Shown: positions 8,524 to 16,802, counted from the stretch's first letter. The stretch is DNA of 33,131 nt from Catenovulum agarivorans YM01 (GCF_000281085.1 NZ_JH767535.1:1-33131); one strand, 5' to 3'. Notes: generated from the sequence alone by a model not told the origin. A program made the numbers and translations.

Positions 8524-9846
8524 TTACAAATCAAAACTAACACCAAACATTAATAAGGTTTGTTGATAGCTATAGGTTGATGAGTTGGAGTTATTATCTG
8601 CCCAGTTTACATCTAAAAATAGCTGCCAGTTGTTATTTAAGTTGTACTCAGTGCGTTGCGATAAACTGAGTTTATTGTCTTTTCTTAATAATTCACTGCC
8701 GTCTGAATATAGGTGTTTGTCGTGGTAATTCGACACTTTGTATTGGGCACTAAAGTTTAATAACCAGTGATTTAACTGAACGTTTTTGTCCAATTTTATT
8801 GAGTGCCTATTGGCTGAATATGAGGTGAAGCTGTCTTCAGTTGTTAAGTCATTTCTGTCATCAATTGTGTAGTCTAAGGTTACTTTAAATCGGTTGTTAT
8901 AGTCGCCTAATTGCCAGCTCACTCTATGTTGCCATGCGTCACCTGCTAGGTAGTGGTATTCACTGCTTGCCGCGCTGGATTTTTTGTATTGGCTTTCAAC
9001 CTTAATCACTTGTAGTGTATTCAAAGGGTAATAATAGCCAAGGGTCAAGCGTGTATTGTTAAGGTAGGAGTTGCCAGCAATTGATAATGCTTCGAAGTTT
9101 GCGGCTGCGTAAAAATAGTCGTTGTTGTCTGCTTGATTTATGCCAGCAAAGGTAAAGTGTTTAATTGCCCCTAAACCCATAACTGAAAAATCATAGTCTG
9201 AATTATTTTGATATTTACTCTTGAGCAGTAGCGCGTTGATTGACCAAAACTGCTGGGTTTGTTGTTCGCCTATATATCCAGCAGAGACTAAAGCTTCAAC
9301 TAAGCTATCACTTTTATTGCTGCTTCTTTCTGTGCTGATAGCTACGGCGTTATCGTCACTGCCAAGTGCGAGTTGTGTGGATAGATACCAAGCTGGGTAT
9401 GAGTTTTCAGCTTGAGCTGTTTGTTCATTGAGTTGTTGGTCAAATTCAGCAAATTCTAGCTGATCTAATTGTCGGCCTGCCAGTTGAACAATTTGTTCGT
9501 TTTCTCCAAATAAAACTAAGTTTTCAAACAATTCAGTCGCTCGTTCTGTATTGCCAAGTTTTTTATAGGTGACTGCTATGTTGTAGTTTATTAAGTCACT
9601 TTCGCCACTTTGTTGTTTTATTTGTTTGAAGCTAGTTTGCGCATTTTGCCATTGTCCCAGTTTAAATTGGCATACGGCAATATTATATAGTGTGCTGGCT
9701 AATGGATTTTGTTGATAGGCTGATTGATAGTGGGTTAGGGCGCTTTGATAGTCTTGTTGGGCAAAAGCTTGGTGGCCTGCATTTTCATTGGCATAAGCTT
9801 TTGCCAGACACACAATAATGAGCAATAAGGCACTGATATACTTCAT
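8524..9846 (-). CDS. Exported TPR protein with C-terminal beta-barrel
   Basis: Protein of 440 residues from the ATG at 9844-9846, chosen because AGGA lies just upstream and the new N-terminus (MKYISALLLIIVCLAKAYA) is a good signal peptide. A longer frame would add 37 residues with no signal. Residues about 20-130 form three tetratricopeptide repeats (AFAQQDYQSALTHYQSAYQQ, then LYNIAVCQFKLGQWQNAQTS, then YNIAVTYKKLGNTERATELF). Residues about 160-440 alternate in beta-barrel fashion (LNNTRLTLGYYYP, LNNNWQLFLDVNWADNN) and end in the outer-membrane signature MFGVSFDL. The layout recalls SLAM/DUF560-type outer-membrane proteins, but I cannot confirm that family. It follows the second ECF operon after a terminator and has a hairpin (GGTTT/AAACC, loop AATG) in its leader. 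Function unknown. Confidence 0.75.
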   Translation of the reverse strand: MKYISALLLIIVCLAKAYANENAGHQAFAQQDYQSALTHYQSAYQQNPLASTLYNIAVCQFKLGQWQNAQTSFKQIKQQSGESDLINYNIAVTYKKLGNTERATELFENLVLFGENEQIVQLAGRQLDQLEFAEFDQQLNEQTAQAENSYPAWYLSTQLALGSDDNAVAISTERSSNKSDSLVEALVSAGYIGEQQTQQFWSINALLLKSKYQNNSDYDFSVMGLGAIKHFTFAGINQADNNDYFYAAANFEALSIAGNSYLNNTRLTLGYYYPLNTLQVIKVESQYKKSSAASSEYHYLAGDAWQHRVSWQLGDYNNRFKVTLDYTIDDRNDLTTEDSFTSYSANRHSIKLDKNVQLNHWLLNFSAQYKVSNYHDKHLYSDGSELLRKDNKLSLSQRTEYNLNNNWQLFLDVNWADNNSNSSTYSYQQTLLMFGVSFDL

Positions 9847-9924
9847 ATTGGTTCCTATCTTGGGTTTACTAACGCCATTGTTGGTAAAACCTGGATTATT
9901 TGCTTGAGGTGTTGTCAGTGGAGG

Positions 9925-9971
9925 TAAAAAAGCCTGGCTAAGGCCGAACAAGTTCAACCAAAGCCAAGCTT
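9925..9971 (-). terminator. Rho-independent terminator after the charged-helix gene
   Basis: On the minus strand AAGCTTGGCT pairs over ten bases (one G-U) with AGCCAGGCTT across a 22-base loop and runs straight into TTTTTT. It lies about 20 bases after the stop of the gene at 9990-10484 and probably ends the sigma/anti-sigma operon before the TPR/barrel gene. Confidence 0.7.
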
Positions 9972-9989
9972 ACACCTCAAACTGTTTTA

Positions 9990-10484
9990 TTATTCGTCTT
10001 TAGCTGCATCACGCTCTTCACGACGCTTTTCTCTTTCGTCTTTGCGCTCTTTACGTTTATCACGAATTTCTTCGCGGATTTTTTCACGCACTTCTTGTTT
10101 TTTAGTTTGTAATTGTTCTTTTAAATCATCGTTGTTATCAACATATTCACGAATGGCTTCTCTATTGGCTTGGCGTTTTTCTTTCATTTCAGCCAGCTTC
10201 ACGGCCAGAGCTTCATCATCACCAGCTTCTTTTAACGCTTTTAGCTCAGCGCGATCGGCTTCTCGTTCGGCTTTTTGTGCTTCAAGCTCGGCCTCGGTAA
10301 CTGCGCCTGATTCCAACATGTGCTCAATTACCAAATTTTGCCCTGGTATATGTAACTTGTGGCCTAAACGCACATGCTCTTTGGTTATTTGCATGGTTAC
10401 ATCGTCTAGCGATTCTGCATTAGCACCAAAACAAGTTGCGACAAATAGGGCTGATAACGTAAATTTAATCATTGGGTTTTTCAT
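9990..10484 (-). CDS. Secreted protein with long charged (E/K/R) helix
   Basis: Protein of 164 residues with no family I recognise. A signal peptide (MKNPMIKFTLSALFVATCFG, then ANA|ESLDD) predicts export with cleavage after Ala23. Residues about 25-60 are ordinary (DVTMQITKEHVRLGHKLHIP). From about 60 to the end the chain is almost entirely Glu, Lys, Arg, Ala and Asp, e.g. EIRDKRKERKDEREKRREER, consistent with a single stable alpha helix or coiled coil. It starts six bases after the anti-sigma stop, so it is in the same operon as the ECF pair and is a likely member of its envelope-stress or metal-response output. An antisense frame across it is a by-product of the biased composition. Confidence 0.8.
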   Translation of the reverse strand: MKNPMIKFTLSALFVATCFGANAESLDDVTMQITKEHVRLGHKLHIPGQNLVIEHMLESGAVTEAELEAQKAEREADRAELKALKEAGDDEALAVKLAEMKEKRQANREAIREYVDNNDDLKEQLQTKKQEVREKIREEIRDKRKERKDEREKRREERDAAKDE

Positions 10485-10490
10485 AATAAA

Positions 10491-11198
10491 TTATCCTAAA
10501 TTGTTGAAATTATTGGCAGTAGGATTAGTTAGATTAAACACAGAATCCGCTGCACCTTGTTGAGGTGAAACAAGTTTTACTTCTAGCGCAAAGTCCTTTT
10601 GTGTATTGTTATTATTAATGTTGGCGATAAATTGAATAGCTTGGTTTAGGTCTATGCCTTCAGGTACTTCAATTGGCAATTGCAATACGTTAGCACCTTG
10701 TTTGAGATCTACCAGCCATGACAAACTCGCTAAACCTTCGTAGCCGACCAATTCAATTTCATCTGGAATTTGTAGTTGTAAATCTGCATTTGGCATATCT
10801 TCAGGCACGTAAATAATCAGCGATACCTGTGTGGTAAATGGCTCTAGGTTGATGTTTTTAGCAATGGGCGCAACAACAGGCTCAACTTGCTGCTGATTAA
10901 ATAAAAATATCGATAAAAATAGTACTGACGCTACAGCAAAGCCTTTTACAAAACCATTGTTCTTGTTGGTTGCTGTTTTAATTATCTGCGCTTGGTTTAA
11001 CAGACGCTGTTTATTTTCAGCGGTTAATTCAGGTGTTTGTAAACTAGTCAATTTTGCTAAATAAGCTTGGTGTTGGCTCAGCATTTGTTGGCAATCAGAA
11101 CAATTAGTTAAATGTGCGCTTACTTGTTGCTGCTCTAACTCAGTTAAATTGCTGTTGCATACGTCGTTGATATTTTGATGGATAAATTCGCAGTTCAT
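10491..11198 (-). CDS. Zinc-finger (ZAS/HC2) membrane anti-sigma factor
   Basis: Single-pass anti-sigma factor of 235 residues paired with the ECF sigma upstream. The cytoplasmic end carries the zinc-binding anti-sigma motif H-x3-C-x2-C: His29, Cys33 and Cys36 in AHLTNCSDCQQML. A membrane helix spans about 83-101 (FVKGFAVASVLFLSIFLF). The periplasmic part is beta-rich (LIIYVPEDMPNADLQLQIPD, VLQLPIEVPEG), with no known catalytic residue. The start at MNCEFIH is preferred for its GAGAA about ten bases upstream; a start six codons earlier, four bases after the sigma stop, is also possible. By family knowledge it would release the sigma factor when its thiol/zinc centre or periplasmic domain senses stress; the specific signal is unknown. 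Confidence 0.88.
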   Translation of the reverse strand: MNCEFIHQNINDVCNSNLTELEQQQVSAHLTNCSDCQQMLSQHQAYLAKLTSLQTPELTAENKQRLLNQAQIIKTATNKNNGFVKGFAVASVLFLSIFLFNQQQVEPVVAPIAKNINLEPFTTQVSLIIYVPEDMPNADLQLQIPDEIELVGYEGLASLSWLVDLKQGANVLQLPIEVPEGIDLNQAIQFIANINNNNTQKDFALEVKLVSPQQGAADSVFNLTNPTANNFNNLG

Positions 11199-11219
11199 AA
11201 TTCTGTTCTCACACATTCG

Positions 11220-11777
11220 TTATACACAATGACGGGATTGGATGTCGGATGGTTGCAAGTTAAATAAAATTTTTAATTTGGCTCGTGCACGGTGTAAATC
11301 CGACTTTAATGTACCGACAGGTTTTTGCATGATTTCGGCAAGCTCAACTAGGGTATAACCATTGATGTCGTGCATGGTTACAAGTGCGCGTTGGTTTGAA
11401 TTTAGTTGTGATAATCCGGCTAACACTTGTTTGTGCGTCAGTAATAGTTCTTGATCTGGCGTTATTTGCGTTAGTGGAATTTGTTGTTCGTCATCTAAGC
11501 TATCAATCAGCGGGCGGGCTTTTTGTGCTCTATATTGATCGACAAATTTGTTGTATAAACAGCGCATTATCCAAGCTTTGGTTTTTTCAGCTTGTTGTAA
11601 CTTAGTCAGGTTGTGATAAAGATCTGCTAAAACCTCTTGAACTAAGTCTTCAGCGTCTTCTGTTTTGCCTGTGTATTGATAGGCAACTTTAAACATTAAG
11701 TCTAAATAGGGCGTGACAATTTGTTCAAAGCTTTGTTTGTTGGTTTTGCCAAATAGCAGTGATACAACCTTGTTCAT
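11220..11777 (-). CDS. ECF RNA polymerase sigma factor, RpoE-like
   Basis: Sigma-70 family ECF factor of 185 residues. Region 2 is seen as YLDLMFKVAYQYTGKTEDAE with DLVQEVLADLYHNL and KAWIMRCLYNKFVDQYR. Region 4 is seen as LSQLNSNQRALVTMHDINGY with the helix-turn-helix LVELAEIMQKPVGTLKSDLH and RARAKLK. It differs clearly from the FecI-like factor at 4620-5174, so the two should use different promoters. It heads an operon with the zinc-finger anti-sigma factor and the charged-helix protein. A candidate autoregulatory promoter (GCAACC, 15 bases, CGTTA) lies about 40 bases upstream. Confidence 0.92.
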   Translation of the reverse strand: MNKVVSLLFGKTNKQSFEQIVTPYLDLMFKVAYQYTGKTEDAEDLVQEVLADLYHNLTKLQQAEKTKAWIMRCLYNKFVDQYRAQKARPLIDSLDDEQQIPLTQITPDQELLLTHKQVLAGLSQLNSNQRALVTMHDINGYTLVELAEIMQKPVGTLKSDLHRARAKLKILFNLQPSDIQSRHCV

Positions 11778-11817
11778 ATTCGCTACAACTGCAAGTTTTA
11801 TAAGAATTATAAACCTA

Positions 11818-11843
11818 TAACGTAGCTGAGATAAAAAGGTTGC
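11818..11843 (-). promoter_or_regulatory. Candidate ECF promoter of the second sigma operon
   Basis: Minus-strand GCAACC, 15 bases, CGTTA resembles the common AAC -35 / CGT -10 form of ECF promoters and sits about 40 bases before the sigma start codon. Only one copy was noticed, so support is limited to the match with the general consensus. Confidence 0.4.
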
Positions 11844-11859
11844 AAAAAAAGTGAATTTT

Positions 11860-11904
11860 TTTCAGAAAAAAACGAAACCCACATCATCCGTGTATATGGG
11901 TTTC
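11860..11904 (-). terminator. Rho-independent terminator after xylA
   Basis: GAAACCCA (minus strand, ending at 11897) pairs with TGGGTTTC across a 15-base loop and is followed by GTTTTTTTC. It begins about 40 bases after the xylose isomerase stop codon and separates xylBA from the next sigma operon. Confidence 0.75.
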
Positions 11905-11944
11905 GCACGGGCTAGTCATGAAAGACTACAACAAGGAAATGAAA

Positions 11945-13279
11945 CTAGATGTATTGATTGATGATGTTTTCGAACAATTCTTGTTTACCTGAAATTTGCT
12001 CTGGCTCGCCTACAGCAGTGCCAATTTCAGCTAGCTGTTGGATAGTGAGTTTGCCATCAACAAAGTCTTTACCTTGGCCAGACTCGAAAGTCTCGTAACG
12101 CTTGTTACGCAATTCAGTGTACTTAGATTTAGTGATGATTTGATCAGCGACGATTAGTGAACGTGCAAACGTGTCCATACCACCAATGTGACCCAAGAAG
12201 ATATCTTCCATATCTGTTGATTCACGACGAGTTTTCGCGTCAAAGTTAACCCCACCACCTTGTAAACCACCTGCTTCTAAGAATACCAACATAGCTTCAA
12301 CCGTTTCGTTGATGTTGTTCGGGAATTGGTCTGTATCCCAACTGTTTTGGTAGTCACCACGGTTAGCATCGATAGAGCCTAAAATGTTGTTATCAGCTGC
12401 TACTTGTAACTCATGTTGGAAAGTATGGCTTGCCAGTGTTGCATGGTTAACTTCAATGTTTACTTTGAAGTCGTCTGTGCTTAAACCGTACTTTTGTAAG
12501 AAACCAGCTACAGTTGCTGTATCAAAGTCGTATTGATGTTTAGTTGGTTCCATTGGCTTAGGTTCAATGAAGAAAGTACCATTCCAACCTTGGCTGCGCA
12601 TGTAGTCTTTAGCCATGTGTAACCAACGTGCAAAGTTTTCTTGCTCGCGTTGCATTTTAGTATTCAATAAGGTGATGTAACCTTCACGACCACCCCAGAA
12701 TACATAGTTTTCACCGTTTAGCTTCATGGTAGCGTCCATCGCTATTTTAAGCTGAGCACCGGCACGCGCTAACGTTGGGAAGTGAGGGTTAGTACCAGCA
12801 CCATTCATGTATCTTGGATTTGAGAATAGGTTTGATGTACCCCAAAGCAATTTAACGCCTGACGCTTTTTGCTTTTCTAACGCGATATCTGTAATGAATT
12901 GAATTTTTTCTTCAAATTCACTGACTGATGAATTCTCTTCGTCGATTAAATCAGTATCGTGGAAACAGTAGTAAGGTAAACCCATTTTTGTAAAGAATTC
13001 AAAAGCTGCATCCATTTTATCTGCTGCGCGTTGCTTAGCTGAATTAGCATCGTTCCATGCAAAACGTTGTGGGCCTGGGCCAAACGGGTCATGGCCTTGA
13101 CCACAGAAAGTGTGCCAGTAACAACCTGCAAAACGCAACCACTCTTTCATGGTTTTGCCTGCAACTATACGGTTTTCGTCGTACCATTTAAATGCAAATG
13201 GATTATCTGAATCACGACCTTCAAATTCTATTTTGCCAACTGTTGGGAAAAATTCTTTATCACCTAAGATAATACTCAT
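11945..13279 (-). CDS. xylA: Xylose isomerase
   Basis: Cytoplasmic enzyme of 444 residues converting D-xylose to D-xylulose, usual length for the long (class II) form. The family features are visible: the N-terminal [16 protein letters not shown], the catalytic His107 in CFHDTDL, the signature VFWGGREGY, the metal-site stretch [20 protein letters not shown], and [19 protein letters not shown] near the second metal site. GAGG lies eight bases before the ATG. It is 38 bases downstream of xylulokinase on the same strand, so the pair is a xylBA operon. The gap contains the perfect palindrome GAACTTAAGTTC. No xylose regulator or transporter gene is in the window. Confidence 0.97.
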   Translation of the reverse strand: MSIILGDKEFFPTVGKIEFEGRDSDNPFAFKWYDENRIVAGKTMKEWLRFAGCYWHTFCGQGHDPFGPGPQRFAWNDANSAKQRAADKMDAAFEFFTKMGLPYYCFHDTDLIDEENSSVSEFEEKIQFITDIALEKQKASGVKLLWGTSNLFSNPRYMNGAGTNPHFPTLARAGAQLKIAMDATMKLNGENYVFWGGREGYITLLNTKMQREQENFARWLHMAKDYMRSQGWNGTFFIEPKPMEPTKHQYDFDTATVAGFLQKYGLSTDDFKVNIEVNHATLASHTFQHELQVAADNNILGSIDANRGDYQNSWDTDQFPNNINETVEAMLVFLEAGGLQGGGVNFDAKTRRESTDMEDIFLGHIGGMDTFARSLIVADQIITKSKYTELRNKRYETFESGQGKDFVDGKLTIQQLAEIGTAVGEPEQISGKQELFENIINQYI

Positions 13280-13301
13280 GCTTGTGACCTCATTAGTTTC
13301 G

Positions 13302-13313
13302 GAACTTAAGTTC
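13302..13313. repeat. Perfect 12-base palindrome between xylB and xylA
   Basis: GAACTTAAGTTC is its own reverse complement and fills part of the 38-base gap. It is too short and lacks a U tract for a terminator. It may be an mRNA stabiliser, a regulator site or chance. Confidence 0.35.
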
Positions 13314-13317
13314 TAGG

Positions 13318-14808
13318 TTAAATTGATTGCTGTAAAAGTTGTTGCCAGTTGTGGTAGGCATTTGCATATGCGTCTACCTTGGCGGCTTCTGGCTCGTATT
13401 GAGCACACAACTCTAAGCCATTAAACATTTCGGCTCGGTTGCTGTAGTAACCAAGTCCAAATCCTGCACCGCGCGCAGCGCCTTCGGCTCCGTCGGTTTG
13501 ATATAATTCAACTGTGGTTTGGCAGCTGTTGACAAAAGCTTCGACAAAAATCGGGCTTAAAAACATATTGCCTTTGCCTGCGCGAATTACTTGGCTACTC
13601 ACGCCCATATCTTTTAAAACGTCAAAACCATATTTAAGTGCGAACACTATGCCTTCTTGTGCTGCTCGCACCATATGACCTAATTGATGGCGGTTAAAAT
13701 CTAAATTTTGGATATGGCCACCAATATTCTTGTTTTGTAATACGCGCTCAGCACCATTGCCAAAAGGCAACATGCTTAAGCCGTCAGAGCCAATAGCGAC
13801 ATCTTTGGCTAACTCATTTAAATATGGATAGTCAACTTGTTGGCCTTGCACTGAAACAACTGAACGCAACCAGCTAAATAAACGACCCGTGCCGTTTACA
13901 CATAACAATACGCCATTGGCATTATTGTCAGTTGTGCTGGATACGTGCTGGAAGGTGTTAACGCGCGATTGCTCGTCGTATACGTTTTTGTCTGTTACTG
14001 CGTAAATTACGCCTGATGTGCCAGCTGTAGCGGCAACTTCGCCTGCCTGCATTACATTTAGTGATAATGCATTGTTTGGCTGATCACCACCTCGATAAGT
14101 AATCTTAATGCCAGCGCGTAAACCAAGCTCTTTAGCTGCTTGCTGGCTAACTGTACATTGTTCACCAAATGAAGGGACTAAAGTTGGAATTAAACTGTGT
14201 TCAAAACCATAGTGCTTGATAATATCAGTGGCGACTTGGTTATTTTCAAAGTCCCACAGTACACCTTCACTTAAACCGGAAGAGGTTGTGGTTACATCAC
14301 CAGAAAGTTTCATTGCAATGTAATCGCCAGGCAGCATTATTTTGTCAATTTGCTGATAAAGCTCTGGTTGGTTTTCTTTAACCCACTTCAATTTTGATGC
14401 GGTAAAGTTACCCGGTGAATTTAAAAACTGTTGTAAACATTTTTGCTGACCCAGTTGATTGAAAGCTTGCTCGCCAATTTCAACGGCGCGGCTGTCACAC
14501 CAAATAATTGCTGGACGAACTACTTGTTGGTTTTTGTCGACACAGACTAAACCATGCATTTGATATGAAATGCCAATTGCTTCAATTTTTTGTGGGTTTA
14601 CTTGCTCAAGAGCAAATAATTCAGCGCAGGCTTGTTTAACACACTCCCACCAAGTTTCAGGTTGTTGTTCGGCAAACCCTGCTTGTGGAGCTGTAATTGC
14701 TAATTCGCTTTTTGGGTAATGGGTAGAGGCAAGGCTTTTACCTGTGGCTGCATCTAAAATTGATGCTTTGGTTGATGAGCTGCCAATATCTAAACCTAAA
14801 AAGTACAT
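13318..14808 (-). CDS. xylB: Xylulokinase
   Basis: FGGY-family sugar kinase of 496 residues that phosphorylates D-xylulose to xylulose 5-phosphate for the pentose phosphate pathway. The N-terminal ATP-binding start MYFLGLDIGSSSTKASILDA is intact. Further family landmarks are AIGISYQMHGLVCVD, AIIWCDSRA, the catalytic-site region ITYRGGDQPNNALSLNVMQA, AATAGTSGVIYAVT, and the C-terminal RAGKGNMFLSPIF with DGAEGAARGAGFG. The ATG at 14806-14808 is chosen; a GTG two codons earlier is possible, with AGG close upstream of both. It leads into xylA. Upstream lies a hairpin at 14834-14851 and no recognisable LacI- or AraC-type operator. Confidence 0.96.
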   Translation of the reverse strand: MYFLGLDIGSSSTKASILDAATGKSLASTHYPKSELAITAPQAGFAEQQPETWWECVKQACAELFALEQVNPQKIEAIGISYQMHGLVCVDKNQQVVRPAIIWCDSRAVEIGEQAFNQLGQQKCLQQFLNSPGNFTASKLKWVKENQPELYQQIDKIMLPGDYIAMKLSGDVTTTSSGLSEGVLWDFENNQVATDIIKHYGFEHSLIPTLVPSFGEQCTVSQQAAKELGLRAGIKITYRGGDQPNNALSLNVMQAGEVAATAGTSGVIYAVTDKNVYDEQSRVNTFQHVSSTTDNNANGVLLCVNGTGRLFSWLRSVVSVQGQQVDYPYLNELAKDVAIGSDGLSMLPFGNGAERVLQNKNIGGHIQNLDFNRHQLGHMVRAAQEGIVFALKYGFDVLKDMGVSSQVIRAGKGNMFLSPIFVEAFVNSCQTTVELYQTDGAEGAARGAGFGLGYYSNRAEMFNGLELCAQYEPEAAKVDAYANAYHNWQQLLQQSI

Positions 14809-14833
14809 AACCACTTAACCTATTCAAATTTGT

Positions 14834-14851
14834 CAGTGCGTCAATGCACTG
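14834..14851 (-). promoter_or_regulatory. Dyad in the xylB leader
   Basis: CAGTGC and GCACTG are separated by six bases, 26 bases upstream of the xylB start. It could be an operator half-site pair or an RNA hairpin in the leader. The rest of the 295-base gap up to 15103 is AT-rich with no gene. Confidence 0.3.
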
Positions 14852-15063
14852 CTTTTGTTAACTTGACAATAAGTTTATGGGTAGGATGAAAAAGCGACAA
14901 GTATCAAAATTTATTGTTTTAGTATGATATTTTGTTTTTGGCTTTTAACCGCCATTTTAATTGGGATGTGGCTATTTTGAAGTGCTAGGTTGTGAAAAAA
15001 ATATCGATGTTTTAACACAATTTTACGAGAAGGTTTTTACTAAAGTTTGGCTGGAATAAAGCA

Positions 15064-15092
15064 CTTGGTTGCAAAAATGCTTTACAACCAAG
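15064..15092 (-). terminator. Terminator-like hairpin after the b562-like gene
   Basis: CTTGGTTG and CAACCAAG form an eight-base stem 12 bases after the stop codon of the minus-strand gene at 15104. The following bases TGCTTTATT are only moderately U-rich. Confidence 0.45.
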
Positions 15093-15103
15093 CTCAGTGT
15101 TTT

Positions 15104-15478
15104 TTAGTGCTCTTCTACACCTAAAAGCTCATGATATTCTTCTTCTAAATCATGTAATGCTTTTAATTGAGGTTTGATATTTTCAATATTGCCTTGCTCT
15201 AATGCGGCTTTTACTGCTTGAACTTCGCTCAAGAGTTTATCTATGCCTTCATCAAAAGTCGCTTGATCTTCTGGTTTTACTTGTTGTTTTTGAACCATTA
15301 ATACATGTTGTTCAAATTCAGCGATAAGTTGTTGTTTATCTGCTAAAGTTTCAGCTTGGCGTAAAGCTTTGAAACTTTTGCCCATTGATTCCATACCTTC
15401 GTGGATTGGGTTTGGTTTGCTACAGCCGATTAACAGCGCAGAAGTTAATACAGCGGTGAAGAATATTTTAGTTTTCAT
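15104..15478 (-). CDS. Cytochrome b562-like lipoprotein
   Basis: Small envelope protein of 124 residues. The N-terminus is a lipoprotein signal with lipobox LIGC and Cys19. The rest is wholly helical and lines up in outline with soluble cytochrome b562: an N-terminal Met region (HEGMESMGKSFKALRQAET), a middle DEGIDKLLSEVQAVKAALEQG-type helix, and a final helix with LEEEYHELL, like the YHQKYR end of the Escherichia coli protein. If the fold is the same, the heme ligands would be Met29 (or Met32) and His116. There is no CXXCH, so heme would be non-covalent. Family membership is from recalled similarity and the helix pattern. It is divergent from the beta-propeller gene at 15631. Confidence 0.7.
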   Translation of the reverse strand: MKTKIFFTAVLTSALLIGCSKPNPIHEGMESMGKSFKALRQAETLADKQQLIAEFEQHVLMVQKQQVKPEDQATFDEGIDKLLSEVQAVKAALEQGNIENIKPQLKALHDLEEEYHELLGVEEH

Positions 15479-15630
15479 TTCGTGGCTTCCGTTATTATTG
15501 TTGGTTTAACTCTAGACTTTATCGTACTTGAGTGCAATATCTGACGATTTATTAGTTGCACAATGAAAACGTTTTATGCGTTAATTGTCGGCGCTTTATT
15601 CACAATATAACGATATTTATAATACATACT

Positions 15631-16737
15631 ATGAAAACTTTATTTAACACATGGAAAAAAACTTCAATTGCATTAACTGTTACTGGTGCAATTGTTATGC
15701 AGGCATCCGCTGCGGCAGCTGACTATTTTATTTTGGGGGCAGATCCTGAAAAGAATAGCGGCGTGTATCAATTAACTATTGATTCTTATGCGGATAAAAA
15801 ATATCAAATTGAGCAATTAATTGCGACGCAAGACCCGTCGTATATAGCTATCAGCAACGATTACAAAGCTTTAGTGGCAGTTAACGAAGAGCCAAACTCT
15901 GGGGCATTTGCCTATCGTTATCAAGCTGGTAATTGGTCTGCAGTTGCTTCAATTGAAGGTTTAGGTGATTACCCTTGCCACATTAGTTGGAACCAAAACA
16001 CTAACTTAGTGAGTGTTGCAACTTATGTATCGCCAAATTACTCTATTTTAGATTTTGATGGTAAAAACTTTAGTTTGTCTGGGCAGATCATTAACAGTGG
16101 TAAAGGCCCGCATGAGCGTCAAGACGCACCACATCCGCATTGGATGGGCTGGTCGCCTGAAGGTAAATTTTTATATGGCGTTGATTTAGGTACGGATAGC
16201 ATTTTTCAATTTAGTCCGAAAAATGGTGTTTGGATGTCGACAGTGGCTGCCAAATTGCAAGCGGGCGATGGCCCTCGTCATTTAGCTTTTCATCCAACTA
16301 AAAATTATGCTTATGTGTTAAATGAGTTGTCGAATACTTTGGTTGCCTATCAGCAGTCTGCTGTGGATGGTTCATTAACGCAAATTCAGCGTATTAATAC
16401 CTTGTCGACCGATAAAAAGTCGCAAGCTGCGGCCATTCGTTTGTCGGCTGATGGCAAATTTATTTATTTGACTAACCGTGGTGAAAACTCCATTGCGGTA
16501 TTTAAAGTATTAACTTCTGGCCAAGTTGAGTTGGTGCAGCACATTAGTACTAATGGTAACTGGCCACGTGATTTTAACTTTAGTTACGATCAAGCTCATT
16601 TGTTGGTTGCAAACCGTTTGAGCAATAATATCGCTGTGTATAGTCGCGATAAAAACACGGGTAAATTAACAGACTTAGGTTTTGAGATTGAAGCTGAAAA
16701 TGTCAAGTTTGTCCAAGGCGTACCGGCGGGGTATTAA
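15631..16737 (+). CDS. Exported seven-bladed beta-propeller, lactonase family
   Basis: Protein of 368 residues. The ATG at 15631 gives a proper signal peptide (MKTLFNTWKKTSIALTVTGA ... ASAAAA). A TTG-started longer frame lacks one, and no strong ribosome site is visible for either. The body repeats short blades with surface-sugar-lactonase hallmarks: YIAISNDYKALVAVNE, APHPHWMGWSPEGKFLYGVD, GPRHLAFHPTKNYAYVLNEL, IRLSADGKFIYLTNRGENSI, WPRDFNFSYDQAHLLVANRL. These match the Pfam lactonase/6-phosphogluconolactonase-type propeller (PF10282). Export makes a role in cytoplasmic 6-phosphogluconolactone hydrolysis unlikely. Periplasmic hydrolysis of sugar lactones, or simple binding, is possible. It ends in a hairpin at 16749-16769. 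Confidence 0.85.
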   Translation: MKTLFNTWKKTSIALTVTGAIVMQASAAAADYFILGADPEKNSGVYQLTIDSYADKKYQIEQLIATQDPSYIAISNDYKALVAVNEEPNSGAFAYRYQAGNWSAVASIEGLGDYPCHISWNQNTNLVSVATYVSPNYSILDFDGKNFSLSGQIINSGKGPHERQDAPHPHWMGWSPEGKFLYGVDLGTDSIFQFSPKNGVWMSTVAAKLQAGDGPRHLAFHPTKNYAYVLNELSNTLVAYQQSAVDGSLTQIQRINTLSTDKKSQAAAIRLSADGKFIYLTNRGENSIAVFKVLTSGQVELVQHISTNGNWPRDFNFSYDQAHLLVANRLSNNIAVYSRDKNTGKLTDLGFEIEAENVKFVQGVPAGY

Positions 16738-16748
16738 TTGCTTATTTA

Positions 16749-16769
16749 AGCCGAGTTTTGTACTCGGCT
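16749..16769 (+). terminator. Terminator-like hairpin after lactonase gene
   Basis: AGCCGAG/CTCGGCT form a seven-base GC-rich stem with a seven-base loop, 12 bases after the stop codon. A short T-run comes only several bases later, so termination is plausible but not strong. Confidence 0.5.
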
Positions 16770-16802
16770 ATGCCAGTTTTGAGTGGTGCACTACGCCCAA
16801 AA

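Noticed and set aside
10042-10563. A 173-codon plus-strand frame antisense to the charged-helix gene
   Set aside because: It is Ser/Arg/Cys-rich as expected from reading the Glu/Lys-rich gene backwards. The minus-strand frame has a signal peptide and operon context.
14815-14930. Possible sigma-70 promoter and sugar-regulator operator upstream of xylB
   Set aside because: The best boxes (TTGTCG, 17 bases, TAAACT on the minus strand) match only four of six bases each, and no clear regulator palindrome is seen beyond the short dyad at 14834-14851.
15563-15610. A 15-codon frame (MKTFYALIVGALFTI) just upstream of the lactonase start
   Set aside because: It looks like the start of a signal peptide, but it is very short, has no ribosome site and stops 20 bases before the next start. 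A leader peptide cannot be excluded; chance is more likely.
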